The position numbers were made by a program, and so were the translations under genes. From Drosophila pseudoobscura (lineage: Eukaryota; Arthropoda; Insecta; Diptera; Drosophilidae), in contig NC_046683.1 in assembly GCF_009870125.1 (NCBI RefSeq), positions 5,456,001 through 5,520,000 on the forward strand: 64,000 nt of DNA, in the 5' to 3' direction. The notes beneath the pieces are model-generated. The model saw only the letters and a list, made by a program, of their open reading frames with translations, was not told the origin of the DNA and did no database searches. Positions 45,201 to 57,200 of the stretch are shown piece after piece (position 1 is the first letter of the stretch; each line of letters begins with the position of its first letter).

Positions 45201-48200
45201 GTGGTGCTGCTGTTGAGGTGGCAACTTGATTTTGTATTAACTGAAGCAAAGCTAATGAGTCTCCTCTTTGCATGTGAATTCGAATACGATGAATCTGAAT
45301 CTGAATCTGAATCCGCAGCTGAATCCGCATCCAAGTCCAAAGGATTTTTGTGTCCGCTGTATATTTTCTTTGCAATTAGTTTGTCGTCCTGACAGCCCTC
45401 CCCTCTCTCCCTGTCTCTCTCTCTCTCTCTTCTTGCCAGACGTTTCCTCTCTTCCTTGCCAGACAGCTGAATTATGAAATTAGCAAACGCATTTTTATGG
45501 AAATGAAAAGCAGAGAAAAGTTCTCTATACACAAACACTGAGATTCCATAGGCCTGCCATTCGTCCTGCGGGACTTTTTCAAGGACACGACAACCGAGTG
45601 TCGAGCTGGCTTTTTGCAATGTAGTTAAAGCCTTTTGCCACTGCCAAAAACTTTGGCCAAGCCCACTACCCCAGCCGGCTCTCCTTGTTCTTCTTGGTTC
45701 TTGGCGGCGTTTTAATCAGGCAAAGTGTGAAAGTACGTCGTCGGCGGCAGCAGCAGCGTCGGCCAAAAGTTTGTTCTTTATACATATTTTTAATATGCCA
45801 AGCGTGGCCAAAAGCAGAAGCCGAAGCACTGCCAGAGACTGGTACTGCGACTGGGACTGGGCTGGAACTGGTACTGGGACTGGGTCTCGGAGTTGGAATT
45901 GTGTCTGCATCTGTGTCTGGGAACTCTCGTCTCTCAACTTTGGCTCAACTCTGCTCAGTTTTCAGATTTCGATTCAAGTTGCCACATTCCGCATTCAGTT
46001 CAAGGCTCTTTGGTATGGTTGGGAGGCTATGCGGTACGAGGCAACACACTTTAATTATTCGCAGATCGGGCAGGGGCCGCTTTCTTAAAGGTGCTCTAAG
46101 AGCAGAGACGCGGCTAATTGCATTTTAGAAACTGCCGGCAACACCTAAGCGATTAATGACTTCAGAAGGGTGGATGTAGATGGGTGTAAGAGCTACCTCT
46201 GTGCCCCGCCCGCATCATCAACATAATAATCGCTTCTGTTAATTGTCTCGAACTATGCTGGAGGAGTTCTTCCATCGAGTGCTCTCAATTGCTTCTCGAT
46301 ACGATACAAAGCACTTTGATTTACTGAGCTCTCTTTACTGGTTTCTATCTCTGTGGTGAGTGCATGGCCACTAAGAGAAATTCATATGAGATATGGTACT
46401 CCCATGTATCTTAATAGTATTTATTGCCTTTATGGAAGAGGTACAGCGCATAATATTGTATTTTATTTTATTTTTTTTACTTATTTTTACTTATTACTTA
46501 CCTACATATATGGTGCTTTAGTCCATTCCATTATCCTTTGCTATTTTTTATTATCTCCCTCACTTTTAATGTCTTCAAAATGGTCTTCTTTAAGTTTCAC
46601 CATCTATATTTCCCTAGTTTTCCTAGAGCCATTCTATCTTCCCCTAGCCTCTGCGTATCCATATATATCTTTCATTGAATTCCGCTGTGTTTTGGCTCTC
46701 CTTTATTTCTACAACCCTACAATGTGGTTTACGCGAATAAAGAGTAATCGGTTCGGCTTCATTTTTTCTTTGAGTGTATATTTATGCATATCTGCCATCA
46801 TTCATGCAAGAGTCTGTTTGTCTGTGTGTGTGTAGGTAATTGTATCTATGTACTTTTAATTGCCGGCAATTAAAACTTAAACACACCTCCGACGGGGGCG
46901 GATACTGATGTTGTTGGCTGTTGCTCGGGCTGATGGCGCGACGGTGCGTGCCAGGCTTCATTTAGTGCGTTCGCCAGAGCGGTTAAGTCACCAAGGTGCT
47001 AAGTGCTAGTAGGCCTGCTGATGGCCGTGGAAGGAGGGGGGGGGCCTGTTGGTGGACTAACAAGAAAATTGCGTGGCAAACACAAATACAATACGCACTT
47101 AAGCGATTTTAGGTGATTGAAAAGCGATAAGCTGCACTCCTTCTCCTTCCACTGTGTGTAGTGGGCGGCAGGCGGTGTGCCCCAGGAGTGGCTGGTGAGT
47201 GCTGGGGTGAGTGTGTTGCACAACCACAGACAGTTCCCACGCGCCCACGCACTCGAAACGAGAGAATGAATACTAATTTCAGTATCAAAGAAAAGCACTG
47301 TCAGCCACAACATACTCATAAAAGTTAAACTGTCATTAATAAACGAAAAGCAGCATGCACCCACAAAACCACCCAAGCCGTCCAAGCCGTCCAAGCCACC
47401 CAAACCATCCAGAGACCTCCAGAGAACCAGAGAAAGGGAGCCGCGAAGCGTCCTTGCTGCGCCTCACGCTAATTAAATTCAATTAAACGACAATCAAACA
47501 ATGTCAAACGGAAGTCAAGCCACGGCACAAATAAAAAACCGATTTCCCCAAAAAAAGAAAGAAAAGAAAAACACAACCTGTCCTGGCCAGGCCTCCCTGC
47601 CTTCCATACGCTCACGCAATTGGCCTCGGCCACGCAATGCATGAAAATCGTGGAAAATTGTGAAATGTGAAAAGTGAAAGCTGTAGCATAACATTTGAGT
47701 AATTATTTTCATTTCATTCTGCCTCTGATGGAAGGGATATCCTCTTAATGGGGGCATGTGGGACCTGTCAAGAGGTTTGATTCTTTCCCACAGTCCCTCA
47801 GTCAAGAGGGAGGTAAGAGCCCCTGCTGAGATAGGGAGAACAATTAACCCAAGTGCGATGAAAATGTTTGCAAGTTCTTAAACGCTTTTATCCGATCTGG
47901 AAGAGTTTGGGGATCATTCCCCTTGAAAAAAAGCTGCCAAGCGATCAGTTCTCTGAGATCAATACCGAGATCGCACTCAAAGAATTCTGAAAAAAGTGTT
48001 CATCAGAAGCGAAACGATTTGATCACTTTTACTATTACTTTATATTCCATGATCTAAAAGAAGATGTTTAATACAATTGAACACATGCTCGTAGAGCATT
48101 TTCCATTCGGGTTTTAGATGGTTAGTATTATTTTTTGGGCACATTTTTTCCATGTTCTTTGTTTCGTTTTGGCTTCCATTTTTTTTCGGTTTCACTTTGA

Positions 48201-51200
48201 CTGACGACTTTTGCTTTTCGGCAACAATTGACACGCGATATAGTCTGCTGTCCGTACCCTCTTCTCTGAGCTCTCTTCCCTTAACCATTCCACTTTCCAT
48301 TCCATTCCGTTTCTCTTAACTGAAACTGACAAAACAGATTCAAAAATTTGGTTTTTGTTCGTTTTGCGTTTGAAATGTTAATGATGATGATGGGACCGGA
48401 CCGGACTCGGGCTCAGACTGGAACTGCGGACGAGGGTCCTCCTGTTGGTTGTGCTCCTGCTCTCCTTGTCCCCGGCTCTTCAACCTGTTGACAACACTGG
48501 CAAAGCTAAGCGAGCGTGTCACATGTCCACAAGAGGACTGGTCACCCATCCAGACCAACCATGCCCGCAGAAGGAGGAAGAGCCGGAGCCGGAGCTGGAG
48601 CCGGAGCTGGACCTGCAGCTCGACCGGTGGCAGCAGTTGCCACCCACTGTGGCAGCTCAAGTTGTTGGCTTTGAGGTCGGCTTTAACCCTTTCAGCGCAT
48701 TTCATTAACGCTTCCTTTTGGCAGCTTCAACTGGCAGCTGCCACATCCCTGAATCTCTCCCCCCACCCATCCGGTTGCACCTTTTTATACGCTTTTCAGG
48801 GGGTATTTCCATTTTGAGGAAAGGCATTTGAACGCATTTCTGGGACGGCTTCTCTACCTGCAATACGTTGTCATAAGAAACCAGCTTTAACTTGTTTTGT
48901 TTCCTCAGAACTCAGCCACATTTGATCATAGTCCCATGACCATTATTGGGAATGATGCATTTTCTAGGGTATTCAAAGATTCGCATCCCGGAGAACGCCT
49001 TTCATTCTTGTGCTTTTTTTTGTGTGTTTTTCTTTTTATTTTCATTTGGGGTTATTTTGCTTTTTATTACTCCGGCTCATTTTGCATGCAGCGAGCTGAA
49101 CGGGAATATATATTTTTTAATGCGTCGGTTTACTTGCTGATGAAGTGAATCAAATTGGGGCAGCGGCCAGGGCCAGGACGAACACCAGCAGGAGACCCTA
49201 GCTGGGTCTGTGTAATTGCATTTTTATTACTTGGAACAGGCCCGGCCTGGGTATCAGCCTCAGCCTCAGGTTCAGTCTCAGTCTCAGCTCCAATTCAAGT
49301 TGAGTTTTCGCCCCAGACCGCGACCGCGACAGTTTGTTAAGTGCCCTGCTTTGTCCTGGCCGCTCCTCTTCGGGCTCTCTGGTTGGTCGAAGGAAGTGGA
49401 AAAAATGGGGAAGGGACGAGCACGAAAGGGTTTCAACTGCGCGCAAAAATTCATCATCAAAGGTGTAAAAACTTTTAATATGTTTAATTTTCCACCTATT
49501 CTTATCAACCCATCAGCGCATCTACCCAGAAAAGGCAAAGGGTAGCACGGGACTATAAGGCCTTAGTTGCATGTGAGATCTTGAGAGATTTTATATGGTA
49601 TAAAATGCAGTAAAATTGTAGGAACGTTCCCTAACAAGCCAATGGAGGAGGAAGCTCTAGTGAGCTCTCAAGAATGTTATCCAAACTACTTCAATAGTGT
49701 GTCCCAGGTACTTGCCATTCGAGCTGATGATGATCCCATCCAAGATATGTTTATATACTTTGGCCGGCTACTCTGGAGCCCAGTTCAGCTGAGTAGAGTT
49801 GCATGGGCAGTGGCATTGGGACTCCTTGTCAAGGGGAGTGGGCCTGACCACACCCAGATTTAGCTCCATTGCCTGGTCATAAACCTCGCCTTGAAGATGT
49901 CCCGTCTGCGGCTCAGGGTCTGTGGCACTTTTGAATATTTTAACCCAAATAAAAAATGATGTGAATTCCTAATTAGGCACAAAACAGCGGCCGGGCCAGG
50001 GTCCGGGCAGAGCCAGCCCAAGCCCTGGAACCCTGGCCACAAGCAAATCAGCGTCGTTTGTTCTCAAGGATATCAACGAGGGGGAAGGGATGAGCACAAG
50101 AGAGAGGTGTTCTTGAGCCGGGCGTTATGATGATGGCTAAATGCCACGACTGGCTGTCACGGCCACGTGGGAATTGAACGTTTCAAACTGGAGCTGGGAC
50201 CAGGACCAGGACCACTGGCAGGGCTAGGGCCAGGACCAAACCTGACTGACGGACCACTGCCACGGCTGACTAGTTAAAATGCAAGGATTTCTCGACTCTG
50301 TGTGTGTGTGTTTGTGTGAGTTTGTGTGCTTGGAAGCCCCGCAGCGCCCAAGTGACGTCCGCATTGACAAATTGATATTTGCATTTAAATTGAAAATTTA
50401 CATTTGCCAGGCGATGACGATGATCGAGAGACTATGCCTTGGTCTGCGTCCGCGTCCTAGCTCTAGTCCCGGCTCTGGCTCTGGTTCTGGCTCTGGTTGA
50501 GGTCCTTCCTGGCACTGCAATCGCCTTGTGGTCACAGTGGTGTAATTCACATTAAATACCGCATTTTTCTTATTTCTGCCCCATTTCCATATCCGACTCG
50601 TTCTGGCCGAGAGCACGGAACATACAATTGGACGTCACTTCATTCGCTTGACATTCGACATTAATACTCGTACCACCCCCCGCTATAAAATATAAAATGG
50701 AAAAAAGTGAAGCAACAGGGATTGGCAAGGCGACTGGAAACAAGGGGGACAGACTCAATTTGCATTATGAAATAACATTTCTTTTCTTTCATTGCCGGGA
50801 GAATATCCCATCCAGCCAAAGCACTCCTTAGATTCAGGCCCCCAGCAGCTGTTCTACTCTCCATTCCTTGGGAGCCAATCTGTGTTTATTACTTTCCGAG
50901 GGGTAGGGGTGGCATCGGTGGTGTGGAATGGGTCTATCCCAGGTAAAGCCCACCCGAGCAGCGAGACAGTCGAGGTCCGACAGTCCGTGAACAGTGACGG
51001 TATGAGGATTCAATCCTTCAGTCCATTCAATCAATCAAAGGTCGTTGCACATGCACGGAAAGGGCCAAATGTCAATCAGTGAGTCCCCTCTACAGAGATA
51101 GATTATATAGGGTGGGTGTGCTGGAGCTCTTCTTTTATTATTGTGGGGAATATTTTTGGAAAGGTGTTTTTTTTGGGTTAAGAACTAGACCATCGTCGAA

Positions 51201-53939
51201 AACGGCTGGCTCTAATATAGAGTTTTGCCATCTGTGTTTTCCGGCAATGCTTTCCGTCGATATCTAAGATTCTCATAATTTTTGAGGCTTTCAAATGGAT
51301 TTGTATTTCTTCCTTGAGAGGTTATCCTTAGATGTGGCACAAAAATTGCAATGTTTTATATTTTACACATTTTGTGTCGATCATATAGAAATAAATCTGA
51401 ACTTAAGATCCCTTGAGATAGTAATATTGCCCTAATAATGTACCTGTAAACATGTTTTTTTGGGATTTCATATTGTGATTAGCTTGAGGTTTGATCATTT
51501 CTCTGAGGTTATGATCCCTTGACTTTTCTTCTGTGATTTACCCAACAGTTGCCCCTCAAGGAACGACCTCTTGAACTACATAGCCGTCAAAGATGTATTT
51601 CTTCAGATGCCTTATTCAGTTTTTTGCCGATATAAAACTTTACATTTATTAGTTGAAACGTTTCGAATTGATTAGTTATTCCTTTTCTCCAGGACATGCA
51701 GGAATCTGCTACTATCACAGCGGAGAAAATTTCAAAAAATTAATAAATTTTCCAGTTTGTTTAAACAATTTTTTGTTGTGTGTTGGTGGGCTGCTTTCTG
51801 ATATTATTTATTTGCCCAAGTGGCAGAAACTTCATCTGGAGCAGAGTCATCGGAACCGGAGTTGGTTGCTTGATTGGATGCGGATTGGGGATGCGGGCGA
51901 GGATGGATGGATGTGTGTGTTTTTGGGACTGGCAAAAGGGTTGCCATGCAAAACAAAAGGACCCCAAATACCCATTCGCCCATCTACATATGCGGGTGCC
52001 AATATTGGGACGACTCGTGTGAGGGCTTGCAGAGATTTCGGGGTCGGGTGCGGGTGCGGGTGCGGCATGCCTGCGGGTCACGGCATTCGTTAATGGTGAT
52101 AAAATATGCTCAAATTTGCCAAATATGAAAAGGTAGCAAAGAACAGCCCAAATAGAGTTAGAGAAAAGGCAGCAGGGATGGCAGCAGCCCGAGGGTTCGG
52201 TCGTTCGGACAATCTGACTACGGAATCTGGAGTACACATATATTGAAATCAAGTAGCGCAAGAAAGTGCCATAACCGCACCACACTCCTCTCCTCTCCTC
52301 CCCTCCCCTCTCCTCTCTTCTGAATGTTATCCCATACCCCCCGGCCGCACCCCCTCCCCGCAAACACTCTCCCTTGTGTGACCCTGCTTCTGGTCCGAAT
52401 CTCAGCGAAATGAAAATAAATGCGTTGGCTAAAACGAAGCGATTGATTTTAAGCTAGCCCCAACTCCACCCATGAGTTTCAACAAGAGAATCCCTAATCC
52501 CACTCCACACTGTACACCCCTCTGGAATGGCTTCGCCCTTTTGTCTAGCACTGCGGTGCCGAGGAGCGTAAGGACCGCAAGGACTGTGCCCAGTACAATT
52601 TTATATTCATACGAGCATAAAGAACCAGCAAAAAAAATATTTTTTTTAAGGAATAAATCAATTTTTGTTGGCCGAAACTTTGATACCCTTGTAGATCGAT
52701 CTTTCCTATGGCCGCTTCTGTCACCCGATTCTAATCGCTTCATTTTATATAGTTTAGTTTTGACAATCTGGAAGTTTAGGTGCCATTATCTTATCTATTA
52801 TTCACATTCTGCAGAAAATGGTTCCTTACTTTTACTAAAGTTCAGATCAAGAATATATTCTCTATGGGGCGCGAAACGCTTTTTTCTTGTGCCTTACGTT
52901 GCAAACATCGCATAAAATCCAAAGACCCTGCAAGGCTTTATGAAATATACAAAAAAAATATCATATATTTATTTGTGGATAAAAAATGTGAGGGAATTGG
53001 AAATGGAATTTCCTTTCAGTTGTCTGCCACACAGTCGGTAGTCCACCCTCCCGTCACCGCAGTTTTTGTCCTGATTCCGCCTTGGCGGCCGTCTCAGTCC
53101 ATCCACGTCCACTTGCTGGTCATTCATGTGAGTCAAAATGGCAAACTGAATTTGTATTCAAACATTCAAATGCGGCCACACCCACTCCCCTCGACTCTTT
53201 TCTCCGATGTTCGGCGACGTCGCACATGCGTTAATATTTCCGGGCGTAATGTCGGCCGGCCATAAAAAAATTGAATAAAATATATCCAAATAATAGAAAG
53301 AAAACACTCACACACAGACTCGTACTCATGTGTACATTGTGGAATTGCCAAATTGTCACGCATTGAGTTATTTTGTTTGGTTTTGCAACAACTGAAAAAA
53401 AAATAAAAATGTATAGACATATATGGAAAAAGGAAATAAAAATAGAAAATAAAATTTGCATTTCAATTTCTCTTACATCCGTTCTTTGGCTGTCCCTTAT
53501 CCGTCCATCACTCGATCGCCACTCGCATTGTTCTGGTTATTTACGAGTGTGTTAAGTGCGCAACCCTCTCCCGAGTCCTGGTCTTTAACCAGGTCTTAGG
53601 CCGGGTTCTGGCCAACGACCCGTCAGTCCATGACCGGACATGGCCACCAATTTGTAGTCGCCATAGTTGAACTCAGAGGGTTGGAGAGGTAGGATGGCCG
53701 AAACGAGTGTTTTGTTGAGATCTGATGAGATGGATAGGAAAAAGATGGGATGTGTATGAATAAAACGAGATTCTGGATAGATATCTAAGAGGGATTAGAA
53801 TAAGTATTATCTGATGTAAACCCAGCATTCCTTCTATGCTTTCTTCACCTGATTTTAGCTGTTTCCATCCAGCACCTCGCTTTCTCTTTCAACCAACCTC
53901 CGACCACTTGCCAGGGAAGAGAACCGCGGGATATTTTTT
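39251..53939. other. long non-coding region upstream of the MYT1-like gene
   Basis: About 14.7 kb without a convincing coding exon on either strand. The longest ORFs (for example 44795-45619 minus, 274 codons) sit in repeat-driven or GC-rich DNA and carry no domain. The region contains many GGGACT-type hexamer arrays (41768-41820, 45838-45895, 50190-50235), GA/CT tracts (45410-45430, 52285-52320) and AATTAAATTAATT homeodomain-like motifs. It most likely holds upstream regulatory DNA or unannotated UTR exons. Confidence 0.5.
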
Positions 53940-54240
53940 CTATTGTTTCTCGGTACAATAATGATCCGATTACAACGTATTTTTACAATCTATTAGATGC
54001 GATCATTTTTATTCATTCGTTACAAGGTATCTTGAATATGGTGGATGGTGCATATTTTCTTCATTTGAGGGGGCAGTAAAGGGCGTGGCAAATTTTTGAG
54101 ACCCACTGGTTTCAGTGTGATATCACATAAGACTGAATATATAATCCATTCCCTCTAGCTCTTGTAGTCTCTGAAAACTGGAGGCGTGTCGCGATTATGG
54201 GTCTCTCCATCACAGTGCATTTTGTGAGATGTGAGAGGAA
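53940..54240 (+). repeat. DINE-1/SGM-type repeat fragment
   Basis: It contains GGGGGCAGTAAAGGGCGTGG followed by CAAATTTTTGAGACCCAC, and an upstream TGATCCGATTACAACG block. The copy at 5199-5575 has the related TGATCCGACTGCAATC and GGCAGGGGGCGTC. The shared order of these blocks supports a common family. There is no coding capacity and the edges are approximate. Confidence 0.45.
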
Positions 54241-57200
54241 AGAAATCAACTACAACCATTTTAACGGAGACAAGCTTGTTCGTTCGTAGCTGATATTCAA
54301 AAAGAAAGGGGACGACAACTCCATCAAGTACATCGATTCGTTGTCTTGCATTCGAGTACGAGTCAAATATTAAACATTCCGCTCATCCGAAAGTGCTGAT
54401 TGGAGCTATGGTTGTATGGTATGAAAGGTGGGAAAAGTGCAGCTACCAGAAATTGAGACACCATCAGGGCCCTTAAATTGCTTGCTTATCAGATTCAAAC
54501 CTGTTTATGAAGTCCATTCGCACAATCAATTCCTGCTTCCACATGACATCGTTCGGTTATATGTAGTCATATTTATATGGCGACAAATGGTTTGCCGAGT
54601 TAGATAGTATATTTCTAAATGACTCTTACCTTACGATATAAGTCTTTGATTGCCGATGAAATTCCCGTAAATTAAGCAAGTCTGATGTTCCAGTAGAATC
54701 GTTAGGTCATCCAGAAACCTTTTGACAAAACCAACCATAAAGCTGATTGAAATTTTCCTTGCTAGTGCATAATTCCAATTCCATGCCAAATTCGTTTAAG
54801 TTCTCTTTCGGCTACTTTATTTTCGCCCCCCAGGTTTCATTCCTTTTGTAATTATTTCATTAAGATTTGCTGTTGGCTTTCTCCTTTCTGCCTCTTCTGT
54901 GATTCAGTCAGATTTAATTGGATTTTTAAATGCGTCGAAATGCTGAACGATGAGGGCAGGCCAAATTTGTTGATGGACTGTTCAAACGACGGAAGAGCAC
55001 AGCTCCAGCTTGGGTCTGGGTGGCTGGGCTGGTATTCGTCCTGGCCCGGCATGTCCTGATCGTCCATGTTGCATGCCAATATTAATAACAACAATGGCAA
55101 TAAAGCCTATTAGAGCCGGCACACATTTGAGCCATTAATGAAATACATTGATTTCTGTGTCGGATCCTGGAATGGTAGTGTGGGCCCCTTTGGCAGGGAA
55201 AAGGGTTTAATGTCAGCACTACCTTGTCCTAATCAATTCGAAGGCATCGAAGCGGCGGCAAAAGCGTTTTCGGCAATCGTTCGGCGACATGTCCTGTTCC
55301 TGTTCCTGTTCATGTCCCGTATGTGTCCTGGCCTTGCGTGTTGTCACGTTATAAAAACTCCACTGATCCCCATGGCCCTGGTGTTCAAATGGGAACTATG
55401 GGATGGGCTTGGACTCTCAACCCCGTTTTGGTTCCGCTCGTTACCAGAAGCGCCAACTCAGCACGAAATGACTCTGACTCTGACTCGGAGGACGAGGACA
55501 ACGGCTGTAGCTGTTGTTGATCCTGGTCGGGGCAGGGACCCCCTCTTGGCAGGTTATTAATAAATCTTGAACCCTTTCGCGCTTCAGTTGGAGTCCATGG
55601 GGCTGCTTCTGCTTCTGCTTGTGATTCTATTTCTGTTTCTGTTTCTCTGGGGTGTGCGTGCTTGGGCTTCCTGTTGCGGAAACGGAAACGCATTGCCGAC
55701 AGAGTTACATACGAGTATAATCGATTAATTCGATATTAGATTGAATTTATGGGTCCCTAACCCCTCGATTCCCCCCACCCCTTATTTAGTCACGCCCGCC
55801 TAAACACTGAGCGGTGTAATATTTGGTAGAGTTTTGGGCCATTGCACCTGGGCAAGGCGCGACAATGAACTGAGCCCCGAACTTTCGGGCCAGAAGAAAG
55901 TTAAAGAACTTTAAGTTCGAGACTCCTAACCAAAATACAAACTCAGACAGAGACAGAGACGGAGACAGAGACGGGAAGAGCAAGCGGAGAGTCAGAGGGA
56001 GACAGAGAGAGACTGGAAGAAATTAAAGAAAAGTCAAAGTTTTCATCCTAAAAGAACTTTCGCCGTGGTAAAGTTTTGAGGCCATAATTGAAAATTGCGA
56101 ACTGGAAGCGCTTTAAAGGGCTTTAAGATCAGATCGGTTTATTGGGCTTCGGCTTCGGCTTGGCTGTGGCTGTGTTGGCATTAGGGTTGGGGTAGGGGTA
56201 GGGGTTGGGGTTGGCTTTGTGCTTGGGTTTCCGGCTAAGTTGGTTTCAGGCCAGATGAATGGCTGGTTGATTTCCCTGTGTCGGGGACACAGGGACCCCG
56301 AAGCTGGGGCTATTAATTAATTGGGATGGAAACAAACACAAATATCAATGAGGCAAAAGCAGACGATGACGATGACGAGGTCCAGCTGCAGGCGAATGCA
56401 GGTGGAGCCAGGTCCCGTTGAGGAGGAACTGGTACTGCAGTTCAATGGAGTACATGCCAGGGGCCAGGGGGAAGAGAGAGAGAGAGACGTTGGGTGCGCT
56501 TTGATGGATTGCAAAAAAAGGTATTTTATGTAATCGGAGGATGGTATGACGCTAAACGGGGGATGGGACACATACATAAACATACTCGTAGCTCGTAGCT
56601 GTGGAAGGACCTCTATGTGGCTGTATTGTGCGGACTGTGCATTATGTACAGGGAGAAACCCCCAGTGGAGTGGAGGGCAGCAGCAGGCGTGGCGTGCCCC
56701 GAACCGCTCATAGGCGCAAGCGTTGGTGCTCCGCCGTCTCGGGGCCGCCTCCCAATGGAAAACCACGGAGGCGTCGCCAACCTTGCTCAAAAGTGGGAAG
56801 TCCTTCGGCTCGCAGCTGGAGTCCCACGCATGCGCCTTGCCACTTCCCACTACGGCCTTAGTTCCCGGCCGGGGGTGGCTCTCTGCCTGCTGTCTGTCTG
56901 TTCTGGGGGAGTCCGAATCGGTTGGCCCCAAAACTGTTCTACTTAACGGGGCGCTTTCGGAGAGACCTGCTCAGTGGCAGACGGACCGGCCACGAGCAGA
57001 TGTCAGTGGGTCCCCGGAAACGGTTCTGCGACTCTTGGTATTCCTTTACTTTTGCTTTACTTTTCCTTTACTTTTCCCAATTTTAATTTTTGTTTTTTGT
57101 TTTTGGTGCTTTCCAAGGAAATTGAAAAGTAAACAAGTTAGCTGGCTCACACTCTCTTCTCCCGAGTCCCGAATCACTCCCCCACCCTACCCATACCCAT

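Noticed and set aside
44795..45619. 274-codon minus-strand ORF
   Set aside because: Built largely from DSDSDS, RERERDRERE and Cys/Arg repeats made by simple DNA repeats, with no domain and no conserved start context.
56317..56931. 204-codon minus-strand ORF
   Set aside because: Mixed low-complexity Ser/Cys content, overlapped by equally long plus-strand ORFs; no family features.
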